From JACCYX01 sp964610045 (GTDB lineage Bacteria > Chloroflexota > Chloroflexia > Thermomicrobiales > UBA6265): 64,000 nucleotides of DNA. The notes below the pieces were generated by a model. The model searched no databases and was not told where the DNA came from. It was given only the letters and a program-made list of their open reading frames with translations. Both the position numbers and the translations under genes were made by a program. Each line of letters begins with the position of its first letter. The stretch's first letter is position 1. Positions 38,046 to 46,559 of the stretch are shown here, piece after piece. The stretch is taken from contig CAZSUN010000005.1 in NCBI GenBank assembly GCA_964610045.1, positions 1-64,000 of the forward strand. Reading direction: 5' to 3'.

Positions 38046-39209
38046 TCACCGCCGGTGGAAGGCGAGACGTCGATGGTGGAGACGGATGCTCTGGAGAATG
38101 CCGACCATGATCAGGCTGGACCAGAGGGATGAGATTCCGGCACTGACGAACGGGAGGTTGATTCCGGCTACCGGCATCACGCCGAGGTTCATGCCAATGT
38201 TCAGGAACGCCTGGAAGAAGAACGTGCCGACGATACAGACGGCCAGGCATTGGCCAAAGTGATCGCGCGAAATCTCGGCAACGAGCAGACCGCGCCAGAG
38301 GAAGATCATCAGGGCGAGGAAAAGAGCGATCATCCCGAGAAAACCGAACATGCCGCTGGCGTGCGCGAAGATGAAGTCCGATTCCCGCACGTTGAGGAGG
38401 TTCATCTGGCTTTGGGTGCCACCCTGGAGCCCGGCGCCAAACATTCCGCCGGCGCCGATGCTGATCCGGCCCTGGATCGGTTGGTACCCGCAGGTCAGGG
38501 CATATTCTTCGGGGCGGAATGAGCAGATCAGGCGCTCTTTCTGGTAGCCAACGAGCACGAACTGCCAGGCAAACCAGATCGCGATCGGCAACATGAGGAT
38601 CGTGGTGACGAGATAGAGCGGGCGCGTGCGGGCCACGAGCAGCGAGGCTCCCCAGAACGCGACATAAACCATTGCCTGGCCAAGATCGGGACCGAGCAGG
38701 ACGATGAAGGTGGGGAAGGCGACGATCATGCCCGCGATGATGAAGTTGCCAAATTCCTTCATGGCATCGCCACGCGAGGAGATGAAGGCGCACAGGGCGA
38801 TGATGGTCGTGACCTTGGTGAATTCCGATGGCTGGAGTGTGGTGAATCCGAGGTTGATCCAATTGCGGGCGCCAGTGCCTTCGATCGCAACGCCGAGCGG
38901 ACTGAGCACGGCCAACAGGCCGAGAATCCCGAGCGAGTAGAGCACCCAGGCCGCGGATTCGAAATACCGATAGTCGATCGAGGCGACGATGAACATCACC
39001 AGGAGCCCAATCGCTCCATAGAGCAGCTGGCGGCTCCCGAGATTGTCCGAAAGGATGCTCGGCAATCCAACCGCGCTCCAGACCGTGACCGTGCCGAAGG
39101 CCATCAGCACGAGCATGGTCGCAAGCAGCATGAAGTCAAGGTCGCGCCACCGTTCGTTGGTGGCTGCCTGGACGTGGTAGCTGGAGCGGTGGTTTCGGGC
39201 CAGAAGCAT
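38046..39209 (-). CDS. rodA: SEDS-family peptidoglycan polymerase (RodA/FtsW type)
   Basis: From the ATG at 39209 the protein is 387 residues; the extra 23 upstream codons look non-coding. It has about ten membrane helices and the SEDS pattern GARNWINLGFTTLQPSEFTKV, the periplasmic loop with ESDFIFA (conserved acidic residue), and the terminal GINLPFVSAGISSLWSSLIMVG. SEDS proteins polymerise glycan strands from lipid II. RodA is favoured over FtsW by the motif details, but no mreBCD or ftsI neighbour confirms this. It is divergent from the NfeD gene. Confidence 0.9.
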   Translation of the reverse strand: MLLARNHRSSYHVQAATNERWRDLDFMLLATMLVLMAFGTVTVWSAVGLPSILSDNLGSRQLLYGAIGLLVMFIVASIDYRYFESAAWVLYSLGILGLLAVLSPLGVAIEGTGARNWINLGFTTLQPSEFTKVTTIIALCAFISSRGDAMKEFGNFIIAGMIVAFPTFIVLLGPDLGQAMVYVAFWGASLLVARTRPLYLVTTILMLPIAIWFAWQFVLVGYQKERLICSFRPEEYALTCGYQPIQGRISIGAGGMFGAGLQGGTQSQMNLLNVRESDFIFAHASGMFGFLGMIALFLALMIFLWRGLLVAEISRDHFGQCLAVCIVGTFFFQAFLNIGMNLGVMPVAGINLPFVSAGISSLWSSLIMVGILQSIRLHHRRLAFHRR

Positions 39210-39390
39210 GAGTGGTCTCGCGGAGATGGGCGCTGCCGGGGGTGCAATCCCCCGGTCGCGGGAGATGCAAACCACCATCTTGTCACCAACGGCACGCGAG
39301 CTTCAAGGACGGCGCCGGGATCGGACATATGCCATTACAATAAATGGTGAGCGGTGTGACTGGCAGATTTCGCGAAGAAAGGAGCGAGTG

Positions 39391-39966
39391 GTGTTCCCGA
39401 TCAACGATGCCCTGGACGCCATCCTGCTCGGATCGTTCCTGTTTGGCATCCTGTTTACGGTTGGTGCGTTCCTGCTCGGCGCGGCGGACATCGGCGGTGG
39501 CGATCATTCCGCAGGTGATCACGGCGCAGACCATATGTTCAATGTGACGTCGATCCTGGCGTTCATCACCTGGTTCGGGGGCGTTGGCTATGTGGTTCGC
39601 AACGGCACGGGGTGGAACTGGGCGATCGCGCTGGTTATCGCGCTGGCCGCCGGTTTCGCCGCAGCCTGGATCGTCAAGGAATTCATCTTCAAGGTGCTTC
39701 GTGCCGGTGAAGACACGCTCAATCCCAGGGATTACGAGCGCGTCGGCACACTCGCACGGGTCACCTCCACAATCCGGCCGGGCGGCGTGGGCGAGATCGT
39801 CTGGGAGCATCGTGGCACCAGGATGGTTGGATCCGCGCGATCGACCACCGATGCCGTGATTTCCCGCGGGACGGAAGTCCTCATCCTCAAGGTCGAGCGC
39901 GGGGTCGCCATCGTCGAGCCGTTCGACGGATTGCTCACGGGCGAGGTACGGGCCTCGGAGTCATGA
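39391..39966 (+). CDS. NfeD-like membrane protein
   Basis: From the GTG at 39391 (AAAGGAG upstream) the protein is 191 residues; the adjacent GTG 39388 is an alternative. It has three or four helices (AILLGSFLFGILFTVGAFLLG; VTSILAFITWFGGVGYVV; AIALVIALAAGFAAAWIV) and a C-terminal OB-fold-like domain (YERVGTLARVTSTIRPGGVGE). A His/Asp-rich loop (HSAGDHGADH) lies between helices 1 and 2. It is encoded 93 bp before a flotillin, the usual NfeD-flotillin pairing involved in membrane microdomain and quality control. Confidence 0.85.
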   Translation: MFPINDALDAILLGSFLFGILFTVGAFLLGAADIGGGDHSAGDHGADHMFNVTSILAFITWFGGVGYVVRNGTGWNWAIALVIALAAGFAAAWIVKEFIFKVLRAGEDTLNPRDYERVGTLARVTSTIRPGGVGEIVWEHRGTRMVGSARSTTDAVISRGTEVLILKVERGVAIVEPFDGLLTGEVRASES

Positions 39967-40059
39967 CCCTCACCGGGGAACCGGGACCACCACCTTCTAC
40001 GTTTCTCCCCTGAGGCGGTACACACCGGGCAGCGCGGCCCGTTAGCGAAAGGCATTCTC

Positions 40060-41667
40060 GTGGAATTCGGCTCCGTTCTCATCATTGTGGTCGTGCTGGT
40101 GCTCGGTCTTCTGCTAATCCTCGCGATGGCCGCGAGGCTCTACAAGAAGGTCGGACCAAACCAGGCACTGGTTGTCTATGGTTTCGGCGGCACCAAAGTG
40201 GTGAAAGGGAGCGGCAAGGTCATTTGGCCGATGATCCAGTCGAGCCGCGAACTCTCGCTCGAGTTGATGAGCTTCGATGTGGCTCCCACCCAGGACCTGT
40301 ACACCAGCCAGGGCGTGGCGGTGAATGTGGAAGCAGTGGCCCAGATCAAGGTCCAGTCGGACCCGGTCAGCATCCTGACGGCGGCCGAGCAGTTCCTGAA
40401 CAAGACCCCGGTCGAGCGCGAAGGACTGATCCGGCTGGTGATGGAAGGCCACCTGCGCGGCATCGTCGGCCAGCTGACAGTCGAATCGATCGTCAAGGAA
40501 CCGGAGATGGTTGCGGACAGGATGCGGGCCAACGTTGCCGAAGACGTCTCCAAGATGGGGCTGGAGGTCATTTCATTCACCATCCGCGAAGTGCGCGACA
40601 GCAACGAATACATCATGAACATGGGCAAGCCTGATGTGGCATCGGTCCGGCGAACGGCCGATATTGCGATGGCGGAAGCCGAGCGAGACATCGCCATCCG
40701 GCGGGCGCAGGCGATGCGGGAAGCCCGGATCGCGGAAGCGGCAGCGGAACAGGAGCGGGTCTCGGCCGAATCGCTGAGCCAGACGAAACAGGCCGAAGCG
40801 CTGCGCGACCTCGCCCTCAAGAAGGCCGAGTACGATCGGTCGGTGCAGGAGCAGCGTGCGCAGGCTGACAAGGCCTACGAGATCCAGGCGAACGTGCAGC
40901 AGCAGCGCATCGTCGAAGAGCAGGTGCGGGTCGAACGGGTGCGCAAGGAAGGCGAGATCGCGGTCCAGGAAGCGGAGATCCTGCGACGCGAGAAGGAGTT
41001 GATCGCGACCGTCCTGCGTGCTGCGGAGGTCGAGAAGCAGCGCATCGAAACACTTGCCGCGGCAGACAAGCAGCGCGAAATCCTGAAGGCCTCGGCGCAG
41101 GCAGAAGCCCGCAAGTTGCAGGGTGAGGCCGAGGCCGTCGCGCTCCGGGTCCAGGGCAACGCCGAGGCGGAAATCATCCGGGCCAAGGGCGAGGCCGAAG
41201 CCAACGCATTGCAGGTCAAGGCTGGCGCCTACCAGGAGTTCAACCAGGCGGCGGTGCTCGATCGCTTGCTGGCCGAAATGCCGCAGGTGGTCCGCGCCCT
41301 GGCCGAACCGCTGACCAAGGTGGACAAGATCACGGTTATCTCCACCGGCGCCGATGGCGCCGGGCAGGGCACGGGCGTGAACCGGGTTGCCACCGATGTG
41401 ACCTCGATGCTGGCGCAATTCCCGGCGATGCTCGAATCGTTGACCGGAGTGCGGATCGACGACCTGCTGAAGAACGTACCGGAAGCGACCAACGGGTTCC
41501 GCAGTTCCGATCGTTCGACCAGGCAGGACGGCACGCGCCGCGAGGATCCGGTACCCGCACGGAAGCCGCAACCGACGACACCGCCAACACCACGCGTTGA
41601 AGCGGAACCGGTCACCCCGCCGAACGCGGCCGAACCTGTCGCAAGTGCGAGCGATGCGAAGATCTGA
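40060..41667 (+). CDS. Flotillin-family (SPFH) membrane scaffold protein
   Basis: This 535-residue protein has one N-terminal helix (VLIIVVVLVLGLLLILAMAA), an SPFH/PHB domain (about 30-220; GPNQALVVYGFGG, VNVEAVAQIKVQSDP), and a long coiled coil rich in Glu-Ala repeats (about 210-420). The C-terminus is Pro-rich and probably disordered. Flotillins oligomerise on the inner leaflet and organise membrane domains. The start is GTG. Linkage to the NfeD gene upstream fits the YqiJK/NfeD-FloT pattern. Confidence 0.93.
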   Translation: MEFGSVLIIVVVLVLGLLLILAMAARLYKKVGPNQALVVYGFGGTKVVKGSGKVIWPMIQSSRELSLELMSFDVAPTQDLYTSQGVAVNVEAVAQIKVQSDPVSILTAAEQFLNKTPVEREGLIRLVMEGHLRGIVGQLTVESIVKEPEMVADRMRANVAEDVSKMGLEVISFTIREVRDSNEYIMNMGKPDVASVRRTADIAMAEAERDIAIRRAQAMREARIAEAAAEQERVSAESLSQTKQAEALRDLALKKAEYDRSVQEQRAQADKAYEIQANVQQQRIVEEQVRVERVRKEGEIAVQEAEILRREKELIATVLRAAEVEKQRIETLAAADKQREILKASAQAEARKLQGEAEAVALRVQGNAEAEIIRAKGEAEANALQVKAGAYQEFNQAAVLDRLLAEMPQVVRALAEPLTKVDKITVISTGADGAGQGTGVNRVATDVTSMLAQFPAMLESLTGVRIDDLLKNVPEATNGFRSSDRSTRQDGTRREDPVPARKPQPTTPPTPRVEAEPVTPPNAAEPVASASDAKI

Positions 41668-42031
41668 CCTTGGAACCATCAGGGCCGAACACTGGCTGGT
41701 AGGGGAGGGCTTCCGGCGCACGGCGGTACTCATCGGTCGGGTCCTCCCTGCGCCGGAAATGCCCTCCTGTGTTCGCCGTTCCCGTGGTTTCGGATTCCAA
41801 TGGCAATTCACGGGAGGGCATACGCGAGCAGCGCACCAGGCATCACGCGAACTTGATTGTGCTCGCCAGCCCTCCCCTACCGGAATAGTTGGACCTGTAA
41901 GTCTCGCACCGCGGCCGCGCCCATCATCGCAATCTGGGGAACGGTGCTATTCTACGGGTTGCCCCGGGCAAGTCCAACAGGCGCACCTCGGCCCGGATTC
42001 GATCATGCCATTGTGAGGAATCCTCGCGTTC
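41668..42031. other. 364-bp gap holding a complete miniature element
   Basis: Most of the gap between flotillin and the DUF3090 gene is the inverted-repeat element at 41698-41881. The remaining 150 bp should contain the promoter of the DUF3090 gene. No gene is supported. Confidence 0.6.
41698..41881. repeat. 184-bp miniature inverted-repeat element, copy 2
   Basis: The ends are perfect 14-bp inverted repeats, GGTAGGGGAGGGCT (41698-41711) and AGCCCTCCCCTACC (41868-41881). The left subterminal bases CCGGCGCAC and the right CGAGCAC recur in copies 1 and 3. No target-site duplication is clear and no transposase is encoded. MITE-like is a structural description, not proof of mobility. Confidence 0.75.
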
Positions 42032-42574
42032 ATGAGTGACCAATCACCATTTCCCAGACAGGGAGGGGATGTCCAGCGCCTGAAGGCGGAAGCGCTCGGC
42101 CAGCCCGGTCAACGCCGATTCCGCATGGTTGTCTCCATCCTGGGTGAGACGTTCATCATCTGGATGGAAAAGCAGCAGATGCAGGCGCTGGGGATTGCTA
42201 TCGACCAGGTCCTTCGCCAAATCCAGCAACAAGCGCCTGAACTCGATGGCAGCAGCCTACCCATCGAGTTCGACGAGGAGACCGGAAACCAGTTCCGGCT
42301 GGGCCGGGTCGAACTGGGATTCGAGGAGACCGGAGAGCATATCGTCATCAATGCCTACGACATCCTCGACGAAGAGAGCCGCACCGGCTTGACGATGCGG
42401 ATGACGCGCGGCCAGGCGAGAGAACTGGTGCGCGATGCGGCATCCCTGGCAGCGGCCGGCAGGCCGATATGCCCAATGTGCGGGTCGCCGATGGATCCGG
42501 GCGGTCATGTCTGCCCCGAGCAAAACGGACACCTGCCGCTCCTGAACGACGATACCCTGGTGGACAGCGAATAG
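42032..42574 (+). CDS. DUF3090 family protein
   Basis: This 180-residue protein matches DUF3090 (TIGR03847 type): GQRRFRMVVSILGETFIIWMEKQQMQAL, a central EFDEETGNQFRLGRVELGFEE, and a C-terminal CPMCGSPMDPGGHVCPEQNGH, which looks like a zinc-binding knuckle with Cys-x2-Cys and Cys-x4-His. In Actinobacteria the family sits near a histidine phosphatase and a kinase-like protein; here a histidine phosphatase occurs, but 15 kb away. The function is unknown. It is followed by the ilv leader region. Confidence 0.85.
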   Translation: MSDQSPFPRQGGDVQRLKAEALGQPGQRRFRMVVSILGETFIIWMEKQQMQALGIAIDQVLRQIQQQAPELDGSSLPIEFDEETGNQFRLGRVELGFEETGEHIVINAYDILDEESRTGLTMRMTRGQARELVRDAASLAAAGRPICPMCGSPMDPGGHVCPEQNGHLPLLNDDTLVDSE

Positions 42575-42603
42575 TCGTTCCATTGTTGCCTGCGTACGAA
42601 CGG

Positions 42604-42633
42604 TTGACACGGGATTGTGATCCGCCGTACTAT
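42604..42633 (+). promoter_or_regulatory. Promoter of the ilv-leu operon leader
   Basis: A consensus -35 TTGACA (42604-42609) is followed after 18 bp by TACTAT (42628-42633, four of six matches to TATAAT). Transcription would start near 42640, giving a leader RNA that contains the whole attenuator. Confidence 0.65.
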
Positions 42634-42677
42634 CGACGAAGCGGCAATGTGCCGCCAACAACCACGAAAGTACCGTG

Positions 42678-42779
42678 ATGCGTGCGTTGATCGTCCTGTC
42701 TGGTCTCATTCTCCTCGTACTTATTTCGCTCCCGGTAGTAGGGAGCGTTCGGCGTGCGGGAGGCAATCGGGCCAGTTAG
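42678..42779 (+). CDS. Branched-chain amino acid leader peptide (33 aa)
   Basis: A short ORF from the ATG at 42678 (or GTG 42675) to TAG 42777-42779. Of codons 4-21, fourteen encode Leu, Ile or Val (it starts MRALIVLSGLILLVLISL). Over the whole peptide there are seven Leu, five Val and three Ile in 33 residues. Codons CTT, GTA and ATT, which look uncommon in this GC-rich DNA, appear among them. Such a run acts as a sensor: slow charging stalls the ribosome over segment 1 of the leader RNA. A GAAAG stretch precedes it as a weak ribosome-binding site. Confidence 0.82.
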   Translation: MRALIVLSGLILLVLISLPVVGSVRRAGGNRAS

Positions 42780-42836
42780 GCGAATCGAAGACGAATCACC
42801 AGCGCGGAGGCCTCCCAATCACCGGGAGGCCTTTTT
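42728..42836 (+). promoter_or_regulatory. Transcription attenuator of ilvBNC-leuACDB
   Basis: The alternative structures are readable. Segment 1 is GCTCCC (42728-42733) and can pair with GGGAGC (42741-42746). Segment 2 is GGGAGGC (42758-42764) and can pair with segment 3, GCCTCCC (42810-42816), forming an antiterminator. Segment 3 with segment 4 (42824-42831) forms the terminator. Segment 2 lies inside the last codons of the leader ORF, so a ribosome that reaches the stop would cover it and allow termination, while a stall at the Leu/Ile/Val codons would free it. Confidence 0.75.
42809..42836 (+). terminator. Attenuator intrinsic terminator
   Basis: GGCCTCCC and GGGAGGCC form an 8-bp stem with a 7-nt loop (AATCACC), directly followed by TTTTT (42832-42836). 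It is the only T-tracted hairpin near ilvB and lies 216 bp before the ilvB start, so it ends leader transcripts rather than a complete gene. Confidence 0.85.
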
Positions 42837-43052
42837 CGTGCCGATGCTCCTGACCAACGTTGACCAGGAAGCATCCGAAGGTCTCCACCGCTTCCAGCGC
42901 CGGAAGCAGCGAGCGGGAGTGCCAGATCAACGGTCAGCGTCGACCGGTGAGATGGGCGGAATCCCCGGCCACTGGCAGGTGACCGGTTCGGATGTTCGGC
43001 AGCGGCGGACGTGGTCACCAGCCAACCGGTGACCGGAAGATGGAGCAAATCG
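42837..43052 (+). other. Untranslated stretch between the attenuator and ilvB
   Basis: 216 bases lie between the terminator and the ilvB ATG. Partly complementary GGTGACCGGTT and CCAACCGGT segments near 42979 and 43019 could fold. I see no second leader ORF or known riboswitch here. Confidence 0.5.
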
Positions 43053-44822
43053 ATGGTTGTCGCGGAAAGCACCAAAACGCACATGTCCTACGAACCCCAG
43101 GAGATCGAAGCTCCAGCGGTGCCGGAGATCCTGTCCGGAGCCCAAATCACCTGCCGGAGCCTCGACGCCGAAGGCGTCACCACCGTCTTCGGGTATCCCG
43201 GCGGCGCGGTCATCCCCCTGTACGACGCCATTCCCGACGCGGCCTTCAAGCACGTCCTGGTGCGTTTCGAGCAATGGGCCGGGCTGGCGGCGGTCGGCTA
43301 TGCGCGGGCGACCGGTGATGTCGGTGTCTGTATCGCCACCTCGGGCCCGGGCGCAACCAACCTGGTGACTGCGCTCGCCGATGCCGCGCTCGACTCGGTG
43401 CCGATCGTGGCGATCACCGGCCAGGTCAACCAGTCGCTGATCGGGCGGGACGGTTTCCAAGAAGTCGACATCACCGGCATCACCCTGCCGGTGACCAAGC
43501 ACAACTACCTGGTGCGCCGGGCCGAAGAGATCGCCCCGACGATCAAGGAAGCGTTCTACCTGGCGCGCTCGGGGCGACCGGGTCCGGTGCTGGTGGATAT
43601 CCCGAAGGATGTCTTCCTGGCGAAGGCGCCATTCCTCTATCCATCGCGAACGGGACGCCGCAGCTATCAACCGAACCTGGTGCCAAACATGCGGCAGGTC
43701 CGGTTGGCCGCCGATGCCATCAACCGGGCGAAGAAGCCGCTGATCATGGCCGGGCACGGCATCGTGCTCAGCGGCGCCGAGCCGGAGTTCCAGCAGTTTG
43801 CCGAGAAGACCGGCATTCCGGTCATCTACACCCTCCTGGGCCTGGGCGCGATGGACGAGCGCCATCCGCAATCGCTCGGCATGATGGGCATGCACGGTCA
43901 TCGTCACGTCAACCGCGCGCTGGAGGAATGCGACCTGCTGGTCAACATCGGCGCCCGATTCGACGATCGCGCAACCGGCAAGCTGGCCGGGTTCGCGCCG
44001 AAGGCGAAGATCGTCCATGTCGACATCGACCCTGCCGAGATCGGCAAGAACGTCCATGCGGATGTGCCGGTCGTGGGGGACGCCCGCGAAGCGCTCAAGT
44101 TGATGGTGGGCGAAGTCGCCTCGCGCGATCACACGGCCTGGCATCACTGGATCGACGGCGAGCGAAACGTCGCGTTGGAAACCGCGCTCGAAGACCTGCC
44201 GGAAACGCCCGAGCCGTACGGCATCATCAAGTCGATTGCCGAGGCGACCAATCGCGAGGCGATTGTGACGACCGATGTCGGGCAGCACCAGATGTGGTCA
44301 GCCCAGCACTTTGGTATCAAGCATGGCACGCGCTGGATCACCTCCGGTGGTCTCGGCACGATGGGGTTCGGACTCCCTGCCGCGATCGGCGCCAAGATGG
44401 GCCGTCCGGACCTCGAGGTTTGGGCCGTGATCGGCGACGGTGGATTCCAGATGTCGTCAAGCGAGATGGCGACTGCCGTCCAGGAAAAGCTCGACATCAA
44501 CATCGCGATCATCAACAACGGGTACCTCGGCATGGTCCGCCAGTGGCAGGACCTGTTCCAGAACCGGAACTATTCGGAAGTCCAGATCAGCGGTCCGGAT
44601 TTCGTCCACCTGGCCGAGGCGTACGGCGCCACCGGCATCCGGGTGACGAAGGCGGACGAGGTGATGCCGGCGATCCAGCAGGCACGGTCGATCGCGGGGC
44701 CGGTCCTCATCGAGTTCGTGATCGAGCCCGAAGCCAACGTGTACCCGATCGTGCCTCCGGGCGCGAGCAACTCCGACATGCTGCAGCATCCGAACTGGAT
44801 GCCCGCCGAAGAGGATCTGTAG
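43053..44822 (+). CDS. ilvB: Acetolactate synthase large subunit
   Basis: From the ATG at 43053 (GGAG upstream) the protein is 589 residues. It has the three TPP-enzyme domains: PYR with YPGGAVIPLYDAI and catalytic Glu73, a central FAD-type domain (ITGQVNQSLIGRDGFQEVDI, LGLGAMDERHP), and a PP domain with the GDGG...NN metal motif (GDGGFQMSSSE, IAIINNGYLGMV). It condenses pyruvate, or pyruvate plus 2-oxobutyrate. The residues around Glu73 read RFEQWAGLAAVGYARA instead of the common RHEQGAxHxAxGYARA, an unusual variant. It is the first gene of the operon. Confidence 0.95.
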   Translation: MVVAESTKTHMSYEPQEIEAPAVPEILSGAQITCRSLDAEGVTTVFGYPGGAVIPLYDAIPDAAFKHVLVRFEQWAGLAAVGYARATGDVGVCIATSGPGATNLVTALADAALDSVPIVAITGQVNQSLIGRDGFQEVDITGITLPVTKHNYLVRRAEEIAPTIKEAFYLARSGRPGPVLVDIPKDVFLAKAPFLYPSRTGRRSYQPNLVPNMRQVRLAADAINRAKKPLIMAGHGIVLSGAEPEFQQFAEKTGIPVIYTLLGLGAMDERHPQSLGMMGMHGHRHVNRALEECDLLVNIGARFDDRATGKLAGFAPKAKIVHVDIDPAEIGKNVHADVPVVGDAREALKLMVGEVASRDHTAWHHWIDGERNVALETALEDLPETPEPYGIIKSIAEATNREAIVTTDVGQHQMWSAQHFGIKHGTRWITSGGLGTMGFGLPAAIGAKMGRPDLEVWAVIGDGGFQMSSSEMATAVQEKLDINIAIINNGYLGMVRQWQDLFQNRNYSEVQISGPDFVHLAEAYGATGIRVTKADEVMPAIQQARSIAGPVLIEFVIEPEANVYPIVPPGASNSDMLQHPNWMPAEEDL

Positions 44823-44824
44823 CC

Positions 44825-45364
44825 ATGACCAAGTCCCACACCCTCGTCGTGCTGGTGGAGGACCAGCCGGGCGTCCTGAACCGCGTGGTGTCGTTGATGC
44901 GGAGGCGCTCGTTCAACATCGATTCGATCACGGTCGGGCATTCCGAACAGCCGGGACTCTCGCGGATGACGATCATCGTCAGCGGCGAGGACAATGAGGT
45001 CGAGCAGGCGACCAAGCAGCTCTACAAGCTGCTGGAAGTCGTGAAGGTGACCGAGGTCCCGGAGGAAGACGCCATCACGCGCGAACTGGTCATCGTCAAG
45101 GTGGCAGCCAAGGGGCCGGCCCGGGCAGAGGTCGTCCAGGTGGCCGAACTGTTCAGCGCCCGCATCCTCGATGTCACGCCGAATACCCTGATGATCCAGG
45201 CTACCGGTAACGAGGACCACATCGACTCGTTCCTGGCGATGATGCGGGTCTACGGCATCCGCGAAATGGCGCGAAGTGGCAAAATCGCGATGTCGCGCGG
45301 GTCCAGCTCGAAGCAGGGCCGGATTGACCGGATCGTCGATGGCACCTACGCTGTCGCGGATTAA
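44825..45364 (+). CDS. ilvN: Acetolactate synthase small (regulatory) subunit
   Basis: The protein is 179 residues from the ATG at 44825, two bases after the ilvB stop. It has an N-terminal ACT domain (HTLVVLVEDQPGVLNRVVSLMRRR) in which the Gly and Asn contacts for valine are recognisable, and a C-terminal IlvH-type domain (ITRELVIVKVAAKGPARAEVV). It activates IlvB and gives valine feedback inhibition. The length suits the longer single-ACT form. The tail SRGSSSKQGRIDRIVDGTYAVAD is extra compared with short forms. Confidence 0.95.
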   Translation: MTKSHTLVVLVEDQPGVLNRVVSLMRRRSFNIDSITVGHSEQPGLSRMTIIVSGEDNEVEQATKQLYKLLEVVKVTEVPEEDAITRELVIVKVAAKGPARAEVVQVAELFSARILDVTPNTLMIQATGNEDHIDSFLAMMRVYGIREMARSGKIAMSRGSSSKQGRIDRIVDGTYAVAD

Positions 45365-45370
45365 TGATCG

Positions 45371-45400
45371 GGTAGCGGGAGCGTCTTCGCTCCCGCTACC
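45371..45400 (+). terminator. Perfect 13-bp hairpin between ilvN and ilvC
   Basis: GGTAGCGGGAGCG and CGCTCCCGCTACC form a perfect stem with a TCTT loop, seven bases after the ilvN stop. There is no T-tract. It may lower read-through or protect the upstream mRNA end within the operon. Call it a candidate operon-internal element. Confidence 0.5.
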
Positions 45401-45499
45401 TGTGTGGTGAGGGCACGCCGGTTGGCGGCGCACAGGCCCGGCCGATGGCGCCGGGTGTCGAACAGGGCGACGAGATCGACCCAGGAGGAACGGAACCAG

Positions 45500-46534
45500 A
45501 TGCCGGCAGTGATTTACTACGAGAATGATGCGACCCTTGGCCCGCTCCAGGACAAGACGATCGCGATCATCGGGTATGGCGCCCAGGGGCACGCACACGC
45601 CCTCAACTTGCGAGATTCCGGTCTGAGCGTGGTGGTTGGCCTGCATGAAGGCAGCAAGAGCCGGGCGAAGGCCGAGGCCGAGGGACTCAAGGTCGCGAAC
45701 GTCGCCGAAGCTGCCGCCGCGGGCGACGTGATCATGGTGCTGGTGCCCGACCATTTGCAGAAGTCAATCTACGAAGAGTCGATTAAGCCACACCTGACGG
45801 CCGGCAAGACCCTGATGTTCGCCCACGGCTTCTCGATCCACTTCAAGCAGATCGAGCCCCCCGCCGACGTCGATGTTTCGATGATTGCCCCGAAGGCTCC
45901 GGGCACCCGTGTCCGTGAGCTGTACGAAGAAGGCGTGGGGGTTCCCGCGCTGATCGCCATCCACCAGGATGCCAGTGGCAGTGCAAAGGAGGTGGGGCTC
46001 GCATACGCGCGGGGAATCGGCTCGCTCAGCGCGGGCGTCCTTGCGACCACCTTCCGCGAAGAGACCGAGACCGATCTCTTCGGCGAGCAGGCGGTTCTCT
46101 GCGGCGGCGTCTCCGCCCTCATCCTGGCCGGGTACGACACCCTGGTCGAGGCGGGGTACGAGCCGGAGAGCGCGTACTTCGAGTGCCTGCACGAGCTCAA
46201 GCTCATCGTCGACCTCATCTATGAAGGCGGCCTCACCCACATGCGCCAGGTTGTCTCCGATACCGCCGAATGGGGCGACTACTACGCCGGCCCACAGGTG
46301 ATTACCGAAGACTCGCGCGCCGCGATGCGCCAGATTCTCGCCCGGATCCAGGATGGCTCGTTCGCCAACGACTGGATCGAGGAGAATGCGTCCGGCCGCA
46401 AGAAATTCCTGGCCCAGCGCGAGGCGGCTACTGTCCACGGCATCGAACAGGTCGGGTCCGAACTGCGCGGCATGATGCCCTGGCTCAAGAGCGGCAAGGC
46501 CGCTCGCGACCAGGCCGCTGCCAACCGGTCCTGA
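45500..46534 (+). CDS. ilvC: Ketol-acid reductoisomerase (class I)
   Basis: This 344-residue protein is the class I length. The ATG at 45500 follows a strong AGGAGG (45483-45488). The NADP-binding start AIIGYGAQGHAHALNLRDSG, the MIAPKAPGTRVRELYEEGVGVP region, and the Mg/substrate acidic residues in FREETETDLFGEQAVLCGG and CLHELKLIVDLIYEGG are intact. It reduces and isomerises acetolactate to dihydroxyisovalerate. The second coenzyme loop has SKSRAKAE, suggesting NADPH preference. ilvD is not in the window. Confidence 0.96.
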   Translation: MPAVIYYENDATLGPLQDKTIAIIGYGAQGHAHALNLRDSGLSVVVGLHEGSKSRAKAEAEGLKVANVAEAAAAGDVIMVLVPDHLQKSIYEESIKPHLTAGKTLMFAHGFSIHFKQIEPPADVDVSMIAPKAPGTRVRELYEEGVGVPALIAIHQDASGSAKEVGLAYARGIGSLSAGVLATTFREETETDLFGEQAVLCGGVSALILAGYDTLVEAGYEPESAYFECLHELKLIVDLIYEGGLTHMRQVVSDTAEWGDYYAGPQVITEDSRAAMRQILARIQDGSFANDWIEENASGRKKFLAQREAATVHGIEQVGSELRGMMPWLKSGKAARDQAAANRS

Positions 46535-46559
46535 CCGACACCACGAAAGCAGGATTTCC

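Noticed and set aside
42927..44288. 453-codon minus-strand ORF over ilvB
   Set aside because: Antisense to conserved ilvB; no domain recognised.
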